Source: Dyadobacter bucti (GTDB taxonomy: Bacteria > Bacteroidota > Bacteroidia > Cytophagales > Spirosomataceae). Taken from it: DNA of 64,000 nucleotides. The notes below the pieces were generated by a model. That model saw only the letters and a program-made list of their open reading frames with translations, was not told the DNA's origin and did no database searches. Below are positions 25,802 through 34,301 of the stretch, piece after piece (within the stretch, counting starts at the first letter, position 1; every line of letters begins with the position of its first letter). The stretch is taken from contig NZ_SWFP01000004.1 of assembly GCF_005869225.1 (NCBI RefSeq), positions 124,001 to 188,000 on the forward strand. The letters are read 5' to 3'. The position numbers and the translations under genes are program-made.

Positions 25802-26583
25802 ACAAGCAGCCAGTTTTGTTCAACAGCCTTACCACTATGCACTTCCTGGATCGCCGCAACGATATTGGGGTATGCGCCACACCTGCAAATATTGCCTGAC
25901 ATCCGCTCCCGGATTTCTTCCTTGGAAAGCATAGCCGGCCCCGACTTTTTGCGCAGATCCTCCGTCACGTAACTTGCATCACCATTTTTTGCTTCGTCCA
26001 GCAACGCCACGGCCGAGCAGATTTGCCCTGGCGTGCAGAAACCGCACTGAAAACCGTCGTATTTAATAAATGCGGTTTGTACCGGATGCAGCTGATTACC
26101 CTGGGCAATGCCTTCGATCGTCTTCACCGATTTTCCTTCACAACTGGCGGCAAGCGTTAGGCAGCTTAAAACCCGTCTGCCATCCAGGATTACCGTACAC
26201 GCGCCGCATTGACCGTGGTCGCAACCTTTTTTCGAGCCTGTCAGATCCAGCTTTTCGCGAAGCGTGTCCAGTAATGTCATACGTGAATCAACCGTTACTT
26301 TTTGGGGAGCGCCATTGATCTTCAAAGCAACATTGACCCCATTCTCAATGGTTTCGGGATTGAATGTGACGGGTGGTGTCGGCGCCAGCGGGCGGGTTAG
26401 CACTTGCTCAGCAACCGCAGACTGCCAGGCCAGCATTCCGCCGCCGGTCAATGTCATTAATTTCAAAAAATGCCGCCTGTTAACACCCGCATCTATAATC
26501 TCCGCCAGGTCTTCCGGCATAAGATCTTCAAACAGCTTTTTCTCATCTTCGGTGAGCTGCGGTGATTGGTCGTCTTCGTTCAT
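25798..26583 (-). CDS. Aldehyde oxidoreductase 2Fe-2S subunit with Tat signal (PaoA-like)
   Basis: A 261-residue small subunit. After an acidic leader of about 35 residues comes NRRHFLKLMTLTGGG, a Tat-type twin-arginine motif and hydrophobic stretch. The plant-type [2Fe-2S] motif is GCDHGQCGACTVILDG with a downstream Cys, and the second cluster motif is CGFCTPGQ together with GNICRCGAYPNI. It carries electrons from the Mo centre to FAD. It is the first gene of the operon. The Tat signal suggests that the assembled complex is exported to the periplasm. Confidence 0.9.
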   Translation of the reverse strand: MNEDDQSPQLTEDEKKLFEDLMPEDLAEIIDAGVNRRHFLKLMTLTGGGMLAWQSAVAEQVLTRPLAPTPPVTFNPETIENGVNVALKINGAPQKVTVDSRMTLLDTLREKLDLTGSKKGCDHGQCGACTVILDGRRVLSCLTLAASCEGKSVKTIEGIAQGNQLHPVQTAFIKYDGFQCGFCTPGQICSAVALLDEAKNGDASYVTEDLRKKSGPAMLSKEEIRERMSGNICRCGAYPNIVAAIQEVHSGKAVEQNWLLV

Positions 26584-26650
26584 GGTGATGTCTGAGAAGA
26601 ATTGAATGATTTTAGGTCAGGAATTGGAAAGAAGAACATTGCATACCAGC

Positions 26651-26691
26651 CAAAAAAGAAAATGTCTTCACCGATTGCAAAGCCGAAGACA
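26651..26691 (-). terminator. Terminator-like hairpin downstream of the sigma-factor gene
   Basis: TGTCTTC at 26663-26669 pairs with GAAGACA at 26685-26691 over a 15-base loop. On the minus strand the stem is followed by a T-rich run (complement of 26651-26662), as in an intrinsic terminator. It lies between the sigma gene end at 26813 and the PaoA-like start at 26583. Confidence 0.45.
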
Positions 26692-26812
26692 CTTCAATAA
26701 CTATACCAAGAATTGGCCATTGTTTTGCAACCGTTAGTTTCCTAGCCATCAAGGCCGCATATATCAACCCATCCCAACCATTACGATCGGAGTGTCGCGG
26801 AATATTTTGCGA

Positions 26813-27382
26813 CTATTTTCTGAAATTTTTCTGATCAATTGAATTGCGAATCGCATCCAGTGCACGGTAAACCAGCTTGTAAGCAGCGCGCGGCGTAATG
26901 TCCATGAGAAGGCTGATTTGTTCAAAATCCATATTCTCGAAAAAACGAAAGAAAATGATCTCCCTCTGGCGGACGGACAGGTTCGTGAATGTTTTGGATA
27001 AAGCTTCATTTCGGACGTGCTCTTCTTCTGTTCGGATCCAAAGGTCTTCCAATGAAGGTTCGTCGCCGGTAAATGCTTCCAAGTCGTGATACTGAAAGGC
27101 TTTCATATCGTTGCCTTTGCGAAATATTTCCCGCCGCAGCGAGCGAAAGAGATAGAATTTGATAGAGTTCGTTGCGCCAAGTTTGTATCTGGATAGCCAC
27201 AGGTTTAAAAAAAGGTCCTGAATACAATCCTTTACCAGATCCTCATCCTGGGAAATTCTATACCCGTAGTGAAAAAGAACAGGCGCAAATTTTTCATAGA
27301 TGAATGCGTATGCATCCTCAGATCCATCTCGAAATTTCTGCCATAATTCAGAATCGCTATCGTTAGAGTGGGCTGATTTCAT
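26813..27382 (-). CDS. ECF-type RNA polymerase sigma factor
   Basis: A 189-residue sigma-70 family protein. The ATG at 27382 (MKSAHSNDSDSELW) is chosen because upstream in-frame residues are hydrophobic and do not fit. Region 2 contains LVKDCIQDLFLNLWLSRYKL and region 4 contains LSVRQREIIFFRFFENMDFE, then ISLLMDITPRAAYKLVYRAL as the helix-turn-helix. It resembles the FecI-like sigma factors that Bacteroidota pair with FecR and STN-domain receptors. A FecR gene diverges 217 bp away at 27600, so that pair is probably a unit, but its transducer is truncated. Confidence 0.88.
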   Translation of the reverse strand: MKSAHSNDSDSELWQKFRDGSEDAYAFIYEKFAPVLFHYGYRISQDEDLVKDCIQDLFLNLWLSRYKLGATNSIKFYLFRSLRREIFRKGNDMKAFQYHDLEAFTGDEPSLEDLWIRTEEEHVRNEALSKTFTNLSVRQREIIFFRFFENMDFEQISLLMDITPRAAYKLVYRALDAIRNSIDQKNFRK

Positions 27383-27599
27383 CAAATAACACAAAAGCGG
27401 TACGGGAAAGCAAAAAAAGCGAAAATCGGCTAAGGAACTACTAAGGATTTTAAAAATATAAAAAAAATGGTAATCGTGGGTCACTTCTTCATTCTGTTTC
27501 CTTTTACTAAATAACGGAGGGTGGTTTGAGGCAATTGACGGCAGATAGGAGCGTAATAGAAGTGGTCCGACGACACGTTTTACGAAACAGGATTAACAA

Positions 27600-28637
27600 A
27601 TGGATTATAAAGAATTCAGTGCAAATGATTTTGCACTCGATCATTATTTTAATGAATGGGTCAGATTCCCGACGCCGGAAAAAAATCAATTCTGGGAATT
27701 GTGGCTTGCTGAGCATCCAGAAAAAAAAGAGGAAATTGAAATAGCACGTGAGATTATTTATACTATTTATCTGCCGGCCCCGCAATTGGATTCAGATCAG
27801 TCCAGGCAATTATGGGAGAATATTCAACGTAGAAACAGGGAAGAGGAGCAAGTGATTGATGATACTCGGGTTCTTCCGATTATCCGGAAAAGGGAATGGT
27901 TTGGTTTCCAATATGTGGCCGCATCGATTACATTGCTGATCGGATTATCTGCTCTGTTTTGGTTTTATAGTTCCAATAAAGAAAATAAGACGGTAAGCTA
28001 TCACACACCATTTGGGGAGATTAAAATATTGACTTTGCCTGACAGTTCAAAAGTATTTTTAAATGCAAACTCCACACTCACTTTTGGAAGTAAATGGGAC
28101 AAATCTGCTGACCGTGAGGTTACTTTGAAAGGAGAAGCTTTTTTTGAAGTGACCAGGAAGCATGGCCGGGGTAATGCAAAATTCCGGGTGCACTCCGGCG
28201 GGCTCCGGGTGGAAGTGCTGGGCACGCAATTCAATGTCTACAACCGCCATGAGAAGGTGAAGGTTGTTTTGGAAGAAGGTTCGGTACAACTTTCTGCACC
28301 GGAAACGAATGGTAAAGTCCGTATGAAACCCGGCGAGCTTGTGGAATATACTGCCTCTAATACCGGCCTGATACCAACGCAAATTGACCCTTCAAGATAT
28401 TCCGGATGGATAAAACATGAACTCGCATTTGATGATGCGCCATTAATGGAAGTGGCACGGTCGATTGAAGATATATTAAACCTGAAAATCAAATTTGAAG
28501 ATAATTCGTATCAGGTACTTCCTTTTACAGGTACTTTATCATTTGCCAATCCGGATGAATTATTAACGGTATTGTCAAAGTCATTTAATATTAAAATAAC
28601 CCGATCGGAAAACGTAATCCTATTTCATAAAAAATAG
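27600..28637 (+). CDS. FecR family anti-sigma protein
   Basis: A 345-residue inner-membrane regulator. The cytoplasmic N-terminal part (about 1-98, EFSANDFALDHYFNEWVRFP) should bind the sigma factor. One transmembrane helix follows (FQYVAASITLLIGLSALFWF). The periplasmic FecR domain contains SYHTPFGEIKILTLPDSSKV and the C-terminal DUF4974 includes HELAFDDAPLMEVARSIEDI. It senses the periplasmic STN domain of a TonB-dependent receptor and controls the sigma factor encoded divergently at 26813. The adjacent receptor gene is broken. Confidence 0.9.
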   Translation: MDYKEFSANDFALDHYFNEWVRFPTPEKNQFWELWLAEHPEKKEEIEIAREIIYTIYLPAPQLDSDQSRQLWENIQRRNREEEQVIDDTRVLPIIRKREWFGFQYVAASITLLIGLSALFWFYSSNKENKTVSYHTPFGEIKILTLPDSSKVFLNANSTLTFGSKWDKSADREVTLKGEAFFEVTRKHGRGNAKFRVHSGGLRVEVLGTQFNVYNRHEKVKVVLEEGSVQLSAPETNGKVRMKPGELVEYTASNTGLIPTQIDPSRYSGWIKHELAFDDAPLMEVARSIEDILNLKIKFEDNSYQVLPFTGTLSFANPDELLTVLSKSFNIKITRSENVILFHKK

Positions 28638-28669
28638 TCTTTCTAACCTAATTCCTTAATCAAATATTT

Positions 28670-29653
28670 ATGGATCTAATTTTACGGCCCAAAAGGCTGG
28701 TGTGGTTTCTTGTGCCCATTCTTTTAGGAACATCACACGCATTTTCACAACAAATGTCAATGCTATCCGGAAAGCCAGGTTTTGCCGGAAGTAAAGTGAT
28801 AAATCAGGGCAAAAGCCTCAAAGATTTTTTAAATCAGGTTGAAAAGCATCTTCATGTTCAATTCAATTACAATAGCAATATTGTTAAGAACAAAACAATC
28901 GTACTGGATGCTACTTCCTTACAGCAGGATAACATTCTTGATAAACTCAACGCTGCATTGAAACAGCAGGGTTTAATGGTGGAGAAGTTCGGCGAAAGGA
29001 AATATGTGATCAGCTTGTATCAAATTCCTGCGATTAAAGAGTTGCCGGATAAAGACAATTCGAAAGTTGAAGCAACAGAACAAAAAAACGTCATTGAAAC
29101 CACCGTCAAAGGCCAGGTTACTAGCGAAGACGGCACTGCCTTGCCCGGCGCAACGGTCATGATCAAAGGAACTGCGCAGGGGACCAGCACCAACGATGAA
29201 GGCCGGTTTTCCATTGATGTGCCGGACGGGGTGACGTTGATTTTCAGCATGGTAGGTTATAATACCATTGAAAAAGAAGTCACAGATAGCGGCCCCCTGG
29301 ATGTGGTACTCAACTCTGCAAACCTTAAACTGGATGAGGTGGTGGTGGTAGCTTACGGTTCGTCGACCAGAAGGAACACAAACAGTGCGGTAAGTACGAT
29401 CAACATGCAAACCGTCGCGCAGTTGCCCGTCCAGTCCATCAACGATGGGGTCGCAGGCCGCATTCCCGGCGTGATCGTCACGGCCAGCAGCACAGCAAAT
29501 CGATGTGACGGATTTCGGGGTTGTTCCTATCAGAGGCCGAGGACGGGGGAAGTTGAAATTAGTGGTATGAAGGCAAAGGACATCAGGTCTGGCTTGAAGT
29601 TTTTCATCTTTGGGGAAAGGGCTGGGTTACTATGCCTTACAACCACATATTAA
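28670..29653 (+). pseudogene. Truncated STN-domain SusC/RagA receptor
   Basis: The frame encodes a signal peptide (WFLVPILLGTSHAFSQQ), an STN domain (KSLKDFLNQVEKHLHVQFNY), a carboxypeptidase-regulatory domain (VKGQVTSEDGTALPGATVMI), the SusC hallmark LDEVVVVAYGSSTRRNTNSA and the plug start IPGVIVTASS. Homology ends near base 29490, about residue 274. The remaining residues are unrelated, so about 700-800 residues of plug and barrel are missing and no SusD follows. The product, if made, could still offer the STN signal domain to FecR but cannot form a channel. A deletion or insertion joined foreign sequence here. Confidence 0.82.
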
Positions 29654-29777
29654 TGTGTACAACTCAACTGAAAACGTTTGTTTCAGCTAAAAATTAAACT
29701 CATAGTTTTCTGGTAGAGGGGGACTGTTGGGTACTGCTCACGCAAGTGGTTGTTTCGCATATTACCAGGTAGTGAAG

Positions 29778-30539
29778 CTAGAGATCCCACTCGCTAATAA
29801 AGCTTGAATCTTTGCCTTGGGCGGGATAATAGTAGAATCCGAATAGCAGCTTACTCCCCGGGGGGACTTTATTTTTCCATCCCCTGTCACTGACCCAATG
29901 TGCTTCCTTCAAAATTGTCCCAAGTTGGTTATCCAGTTCGGGACTGAAACCAGTTATGGTTTTGACAGAATCGACATGAAGACCGGTTGCAAATGTAATT
30001 TCGTAGATGGCAAATGTTTTACTGACATTGATATCGCGGAGCGTATTCAGCTTATCATGCAGGTTTGCCCCATAAAATGTCTTATCGGTGGTCTTGATGT
30101 TGTTCTTATCCAGAAAATCCAGCATTTCAAGCTCTCGAAGTTCACCTTTGAGATTTCCGTTGTTAAGCACACAATAGCCCGAACAGGAATTGAAAGTGTA
30201 TTGTCCAGAGCCGTTCAGTTGAGCGTATACGAGCATTTCGGTCCCTTCTTTAAAATAAATATCACAAGAGGTACGCTTTTTACCGTCGCTGCTACCCTCG
30301 ATGAGGATGGATTTTACGCTATCACCTTTGAAAAGCTGCTTAATGACAATGTTTGCCTTGTAAAAAAATGAGGAATCTTGATTAGGAAAATTTTTCACGA
30401 TAGTCACACGCGCTACAAAATCAGAGCGAACATATTTCTCCATAAACTTATAGTGACTGCAGACACAAGCATACCCTTGAAATGAGCAGAACAAGCCGAT
30501 CAAAATCAGCGTAAATTTTACTTTGATTATTTGTGACAT
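29778..30539 (-). CDS. Exported TIMP/netrin-like protein of unknown function
   Basis: A 253-residue protein with signal peptide ending GYA, directly followed by CVCSHYKFMEKYVRSDFVAR. A Cys-x-Cys immediately after the cleavage site, then strands VARVTIVKNF and KANIVIKQLFKGDSVKSILI and paired cysteines in SCDIYF and FNSCSGYCVL, fit the OB-fold of the TIMP/NTR superfamily. In animals TIMPs use the free N-terminal cysteine to chelate metalloprotease zinc. Bacterial homologues are uncharacterised. The C-terminal 110 residues (SKTFAIYEITFATGLHVDSV) look like an added TonB/energy-transducer-like beta domain, an uncertain reading. Confidence 0.6.
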   Translation of the reverse strand: MSQIIKVKFTLILIGLFCSFQGYACVCSHYKFMEKYVRSDFVARVTIVKNFPNQDSSFFYKANIVIKQLFKGDSVKSILIEGSSDGKKRTSCDIYFKEGTEMLVYAQLNGSGQYTFNSCSGYCVLNNGNLKGELRELEMLDFLDKNNIKTTDKTFYGANLHDKLNTLRDINVSKTFAIYEITFATGLHVDSVKTITGFSPELDNQLGTILKEAHWVSDRGWKNKVPPGSKLLFGFYYYPAQGKDSSFISEWDL

Positions 30540-30678
30540 TTGTTTCAGGCTATTTCTCGCTAATATATAATAAAATTATATATTGTGGTAGGTATTATTT
30601 TTCACATATATCTCTTGCTACCTGGACCTGCATTCTATATTTTGTATGCTGATCTTGCTAAACGCAAGCAATTCCTAA

Positions 30679-31215
30679 ATGTCTTTCAAAATGACCGAGA
30701 TAGAAATGCTGGTAAACCAGACTTCAAATGCCTATGAATGGGTAAACAAGCTGCTCGCCGAAATCCCGCTCAACAAGTGGGAAATCGTCCCTGATGTGAT
30801 CGAATCGAATGTTGACTGGCAAGTCGGACATCTGATAGTCAGTCATTACTTCCATTCCGTTATGGTCATCAAAGGACATCAAATGGATATACTGCAAACG
30901 ATACCTATGAGGGAATACAGCGATTTGTTTACTGCGTCGGCCCCCAAATCGGCACTTGGAAAAACAAGTTCAGAAACACTTTTGGTAAACCTGAAAATGA
31001 TGCAGCAAAAGTCGATAGATATCCTGCGGTCTGTTTCGATATCGGAACTTAACAGTCCTCTGGAGCCAACTCCGACACCACACCCGATCGCAAAAACCAA
31101 GTTTGAGGCAATCGACTGGAATATTAAGCACACGATGTACCACTGCGGGCAGATTGGTATTCTGAGTCGGGTGGTCGGGAAACGTTTCGATTTTGGGCTA
31201 AGGGTAGCCGAGTGA
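30679..31215 (+). CDS. DinB family protein
   Basis: A 178-residue four-helix bundle of the DinB/YfiT type. Candidate metal ligands are the histidines in VDWQVGHLIVSHYFHS (about residue 55) and IKHTMYHCGQIGIL (about residue 157), placed as in the family. Known members include bacillithiol or mycothiol S-transferases and metal-dependent hydrolases; this one cannot be assigned further. It has its own upstream gap and no operon partner. It converges with the glyoxalase-fold gene at 31271. Confidence 0.8.
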   Translation: MSFKMTEIEMLVNQTSNAYEWVNKLLAEIPLNKWEIVPDVIESNVDWQVGHLIVSHYFHSVMVIKGHQMDILQTIPMREYSDLFTASAPKSALGKTSSETLLVNLKMMQQKSIDILRSVSISELNSPLEPTPTPHPIAKTKFEAIDWNIKHTMYHCGQIGILSRVVGKRFDFGLRVAE

Positions 31216-31270
31216 ATGTGCAATCAAACAATGCTCACTATCATCTGAACATCCGTTGACTGTTGCTGCT

Positions 31271-31633
31271 TCACCATTGTTGAATCACTACACCTAGCTG
31301 TGTGTCTTTGACAGCAAACTCCTGGGCTCCCCATGGACGTAAAGTGACTTTGTTTAGGTTAGGGTGCAGGAATTGAGGATGGCTGGCAGCGATCTTGTTA
31401 TAAACCAAATGTATGTCATCCGTTACCAGCCGAAACTCCGGATGGTGTTCCTCCGCATACTTTTTATCCTGAAATAAGTTGATGCGTAAACCATCTTTTT
31501 CAATCACGCAAAATGGCTTATGTGTTTTCAGTTCATTATGCGTAATTGTGAATTCCAGACAGTCCAGCCAAAATGGGAGAGCGTCGTGGATATCTGCGTA
31601 AAATAAGTTTGGGACGAGTTTGCTGAATTTCAT
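31271..31633 (-). CDS. Glyoxalase/bleomycin-resistance fold protein
   Basis: A 120-residue VOC-superfamily protein. The ATG at 31633 (MKFSKLVPNLFYADIHDALP) matches the usual start of the family, while an upstream extension does not. It has the paired beta-alpha-beta-beta-beta units, seen in PFWLDCLEFTITHNELKTHK, FCVIEKDGLRINLFQDK, and LRPWGAQEFAVKDTQLGVVI. It lies downstream of the Crp-family gene on the same strand with a 62-base gap and could be co-regulated. Its ligand is unknown. Confidence 0.8.
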   Translation of the reverse strand: MKFSKLVPNLFYADIHDALPFWLDCLEFTITHNELKTHKPFCVIEKDGLRINLFQDKKYAEEHHPEFRLVTDDIHLVYNKIAASHPQFLHPNLNKVTLRPWGAQEFAVKDTQLGVVIQQW

Positions 31634-31695
31634 ATTTGTAGCGTATTCTTTCTTCAAAAATATGTTCTGAACTTGATTTGACCTATTGATCCAAA

Positions 31696-32262
31696 TCAAG
31701 AAATTGTGGTCTTCATGATAGATTTCCTGACCCTGCTCAGTGTTTCAGGGGTGAGTTTAAGATAAGACGAGATCATTTTTAAAGGAAATGCCTGGATCAG
31801 CCGTGGGCGGTTTTTCAGAATGAATGCATATTTTTCGGCAGGAGTCATCGATTGATCAAAGAACCTCAGTCTTTCTGATGCGCCTTCCAGAACTTTGTTC
31901 AGCTGCAAAAAAGCAATCGACCTTCCAGTCAGGTAATGCACGGTATCCAGGCTCAGTTCGAGAAGATCGCAGTTGGTGAAAGCCTGGATGTAAGTTTCAG
32001 AAGGGCGTTGGGAAATCAGGCTTTGGTAATCAAAAAACCACTCATTTTGAACGCGCAAATCAATGATTTTTTGATCCAGCTCAAAAACCTGTTCATATTG
32101 ATAAACAGATCCACTCAACAAATAGTAAATGGATTGAGATACCTGGCCTTTGTGGAGAATGACTTCGTTTCGGTTAACATGCCGCGTCGCAACAGCTTCT
32201 TCAAAAAGCGCAACCTCTGCGTCTGTATAAGTGCCGGTTGCCCGTAATATTTCTGAATACAT
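31696..32262 (-). CDS. Crp/Fnr family transcriptional regulator
   Basis: A 188-residue protein starting MYSEILRATGTYTDAEVALF (ATG at 32262; the longer frame has no family match). Residues about 20-120 are the cyclic-nucleotide-binding beta-roll (NEVILHKGQVSQSIYYLLSG). The C-terminal helix-turn-helix is short, MISSYLKLTPETLSRVRKSI. It lacks a cysteine cluster, so it is not an Fnr oxygen sensor. Proteins of this form in Bacteroidota often control nearby stress or efflux genes. A perfect dyad lies in its upstream gap, shared with msrA. Confidence 0.85.
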   Translation of the reverse strand: MYSEILRATGTYTDAEVALFEEAVATRHVNRNEVILHKGQVSQSIYYLLSGSVYQYEQVFELDQKIIDLRVQNEWFFDYQSLISQRPSETYIQAFTNCDLLELSLDTVHYLTGRSIAFLQLNKVLEGASERLRFFDQSMTPAEKYAFILKNRPRLIQAFPLKMISSYLKLTPETLSRVRKSIMKTTIS

Positions 32263-32287
32263 GGGCTCTAGATCTATATATGTGAAA

Positions 32288-32302
32288 TTACAATAATTGT
32301 AA
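32288..32302. promoter_or_regulatory. Perfect dyad TTACAATAATTGTAA between crp-type gene and msrA
   Basis: TTACAAT and ATTGTAA are exact complements around a single A. The site lies 26 bp upstream of the regulator start and 46 bp upstream of msrA. Crp/Fnr proteins bind palindromes of this size, so autoregulation and control of msrA are plausible. Confidence 0.45.
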
Positions 32303-32347
32303 CATTTTGTTGATGCGGGCGTTACACTTAGCAACAAATTCAGGTAG

Positions 32348-32878
32348 ATGTCCGCTGCAAACAAGGTCGGTTTAGGAGGAAGTTGCCATTGGTGCACAGA
32401 GGCTATATTTCAATCATTGAAAGGTGTCCTCCATGTCAGCCAGGGGTGGATCGCGTCCGATGACCATCCGGCCCGATTTTCTGAGGCTGTCGTGGTTGAA
32501 TTTGATGCAGTCCGGATTTCCCTGCCGACACTGATCGAAATTCATCTTCATACGCACAGTTGTACGTCCGACCATGCCATGCGATCCAAGTATCGGTCGG
32601 CTATTTATACATTCTCCGACGAACAGTTTTCCTGCGCAAACCAGGCGATTGACAAGTTGCAGACGGATTTTGATCAGAGCATTATTACCGAGGTGATCCC
32701 ATTCGGAAGGTTCAAACTGAATGATGAAAAGTATCTGGGCTATTACTCAAAAGATCCTGACAAGCCTTTCTGCAAGACATTCATTGAACCCAAGTTAAAG
32801 ATTTTGCTGACGAGGTTTTCTAACGAAGTCGACAAGGATAACGCTATCCGCCTTTCCCAAACTACGCCTATCCGATGA
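32348..32878 (+). CDS. msrA: Divergent peptide-methionine (S)-S-oxide reductase (MsrA)
   Basis: A 176-residue MsrA-fold protein. The active-site region reads GLGGSCHWCTEAIFQSLKGV, with Cys-His-Trp-Cys where classic MsrA has Cys-Phe-Trp. LRSKYRSAIYTF-like sequence (MRSKYRSAIYTFSDEQ) matches the conserved segment that follows the HDPT region. It reduces methionine-S-sulfoxide in oxidised proteins. The usual C-terminal recycling cysteines are not evident, so it may recycle through the second Cys of the motif. It is followed, with an ATGA overlap, by the 2H phosphoesterase gene. Confidence 0.8.
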   Translation: MSAANKVGLGGSCHWCTEAIFQSLKGVLHVSQGWIASDDHPARFSEAVVVEFDAVRISLPTLIEIHLHTHSCTSDHAMRSKYRSAIYTFSDEQFSCANQAIDKLQTDFDQSIITEVIPFGRFKLNDEKYLGYYSKDPDKPFCKTFIEPKLKILLTRFSNEVDKDNAIRLSQTTPIR

Positions 32879-33375
32879 ATCTGCCACTAGTCGTTACACT
32901 GTCCATCTCTGATACTGCACAGACCTATTTTGATGATTTGCGAAGGCAGCATTTTCCGAAAGAAAGGAATTACCTGAATGCACATCTGACTTTATTTAAT
33001 GCGTTGCCCGACGAGCCGTGGATCTTTGAAGAGATGCAAATGCTGGCTGCGGATCAGCCCGTATTTGAGGTTAAGGTCGATCAGATTATTTCACTTGGTG
33101 GCGGGACAGCCTTTAAAGTCGTTGCGCCAGAACTGACCGTGTTGCATAGGAATTTGCAAACACATTTTCAGGAGTCCCTTACCAATCAGGATAAACAGAA
33201 AAGGAATTTTCATATAACTGTTCAAAACAAGGTGGAGCCCTCTAATGCGAAGGACTTGCAAGCCGCGCTCAGATCGACCTTCGAGCCATTTTGCTTTACG
33301 GCAGATGGCATCCATTTGTGGAGATACCTTGGCGGGCCGTGGGAGTTTATCAGGACTTTCCCCTTCAACAGCTAG
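32875..33375 (+). CDS. 2'-5' RNA ligase/2H phosphoesterase family protein
   Basis: A 166-residue cytoplasmic protein with the two H-x-T motifs that define the 2H superfamily: AHLTLF at about residue 42 and FHITVQ at about residue 113. Such enzymes open or form 2'-5' or cyclic phosphate bonds in RNA and nucleotides. Its start codon overlaps the stop of msrA (ATGA), so the two are translated together. The true substrate is unknown. Confidence 0.85.
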   Translation: MNLPLVVTLSISDTAQTYFDDLRRQHFPKERNYLNAHLTLFNALPDEPWIFEEMQMLAADQPVFEVKVDQIISLGGGTAFKVVAPELTVLHRNLQTHFQESLTNQDKQKRNFHITVQNKVEPSNAKDLQAALRSTFEPFCFTADGIHLWRYLGGPWEFIRTFPFNS

Positions 33376-33475
33376 CGTTGGGCAAATTGCGCCAAACTTG
33401 TGAGGATGGAGTTTCCTTTTGATCGCATCTTTTCACCGGCATCGCGGCCCATTAATTGTGTCGGGATCCGAAGTT
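33372..33475 (-). pseudogene. DUF4174 C-terminal fragment
   Basis: On the minus strand a short frame ending at TAG 33372 reads LMGRDAGEKMRSKGNS, which mirrors LVGRDGGEKLRSSEVV at the end of the DUF4174 gene at 60809. The start of the domain is missing: the frame closes with a stop just upstream. It is probably a relic of a paralogue. The remainder of the 33376-33692 gap shows no gene. Confidence 0.4.
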
Positions 33476-33692
33476 GGCAAAATCATGCGAACTGGCGATC
33501 CTCTTATTGGAAGCGGCTGCGCTCAGATTACAATGGTTTCCATGCAATGCCGGCCTTCAATTTCCCGAATTGCAGTCGGATATCGGTTTTGTTACAGACC
33601 AAAATTTTTCATACTAAAATAATAAGCGATTTTTATAATATAACTAGATGTGGTTTTCCTTTTGAGGCTAGACTATTTTTCTATATGTTCAA

Positions 33693-34253
33693 ATGTCAAA
33701 GGGAAAGGAGTTACTCACGGATGATGGGGTAACATGGGATGCATTCCGAAAAGGTGATGAATCAGCCCTTGGACAGATTGCTCATAAGTATTACCGAAGT
33801 TTGTTTCGTTATGGTATCAAGTTTTCGCGCGACCGTGAATTTGTAAAAGACTGTATCCAGGATTTGTACCTCGAATTGTGGGCCAAGCGCGAATCCTTAG
33901 GAGACACGGATTTTGTGAAGTTTTATCTGCTGAAATCGCTGCGCCGAAAAATACACCGGGAAAGTGTCCGCAGGCATTGGGCAGCAGAAGATGACGAGCC
34001 CAACTGGGAAATTGAAATGCCCGTCGACGACTCCATAGAAGACAGGCTGATTGAGTTAGAAACCAACGAAGCGCAATGGCACGAGCTCAACAGGGAGCTG
34101 GCTTCGCTACCTAAACGGCAGCAAGAGGTGATCCACCTCCGTTTTTTTGAAAACCTCGATAACGAGGCTATTGCCGAAGTGATGTCGATTTCGAGACAAG
34201 CCGTCGCCAACCTGATTTATCGCACCATCCGGGAACTACGGGAAAGGTTATAA
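33693..34253 (+). CDS. ECF-type RNA polymerase sigma factor
   Basis: A 186-residue sigma-70 protein. Region 2 includes FVKDCIQDLYLELWAKRESL and region 4 includes SLPKRQQEVIHLRFFENLDN followed by IAEVMSISRQAVANLIYRTI. It heads a same-strand series of FecR (34368), STN-domain SusC (35666) and SusD (39218), the standard layout of a substrate-responsive outer-membrane uptake system. When the receptor binds its substrate, the signal passes through FecR and frees this sigma factor to transcribe the receptor operon. Confidence 0.9.
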   Translation: MSKGKELLTDDGVTWDAFRKGDESALGQIAHKYYRSLFRYGIKFSRDREFVKDCIQDLYLELWAKRESLGDTDFVKFYLLKSLRRKIHRESVRRHWAAEDDEPNWEIEMPVDDSIEDRLIELETNEAQWHELNRELASLPKRQQEVIHLRFFENLDNEAIAEVMSISRQAVANLIYRTIRELRERL

Positions 34254-34286
34254 GAGCGCCGGGATACGCCGTCAGCGCTTTTTTTT
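34252..34286 (+). terminator. Intrinsic terminator between sigma and FecR genes
   Basis: Bases 34252-34259 pair with 34275-34282 (core AGCGC/GCGCT) and are followed by a run of eight T at 34279-34286. It begins at the sigma stop codon. It would reduce read-through into fecR, giving more sigma than anti-sigma message unless fecR has its own promoter. Confidence 0.6.
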
Positions 34287-34301
34287 GGATACTATAAAAA
34301 A

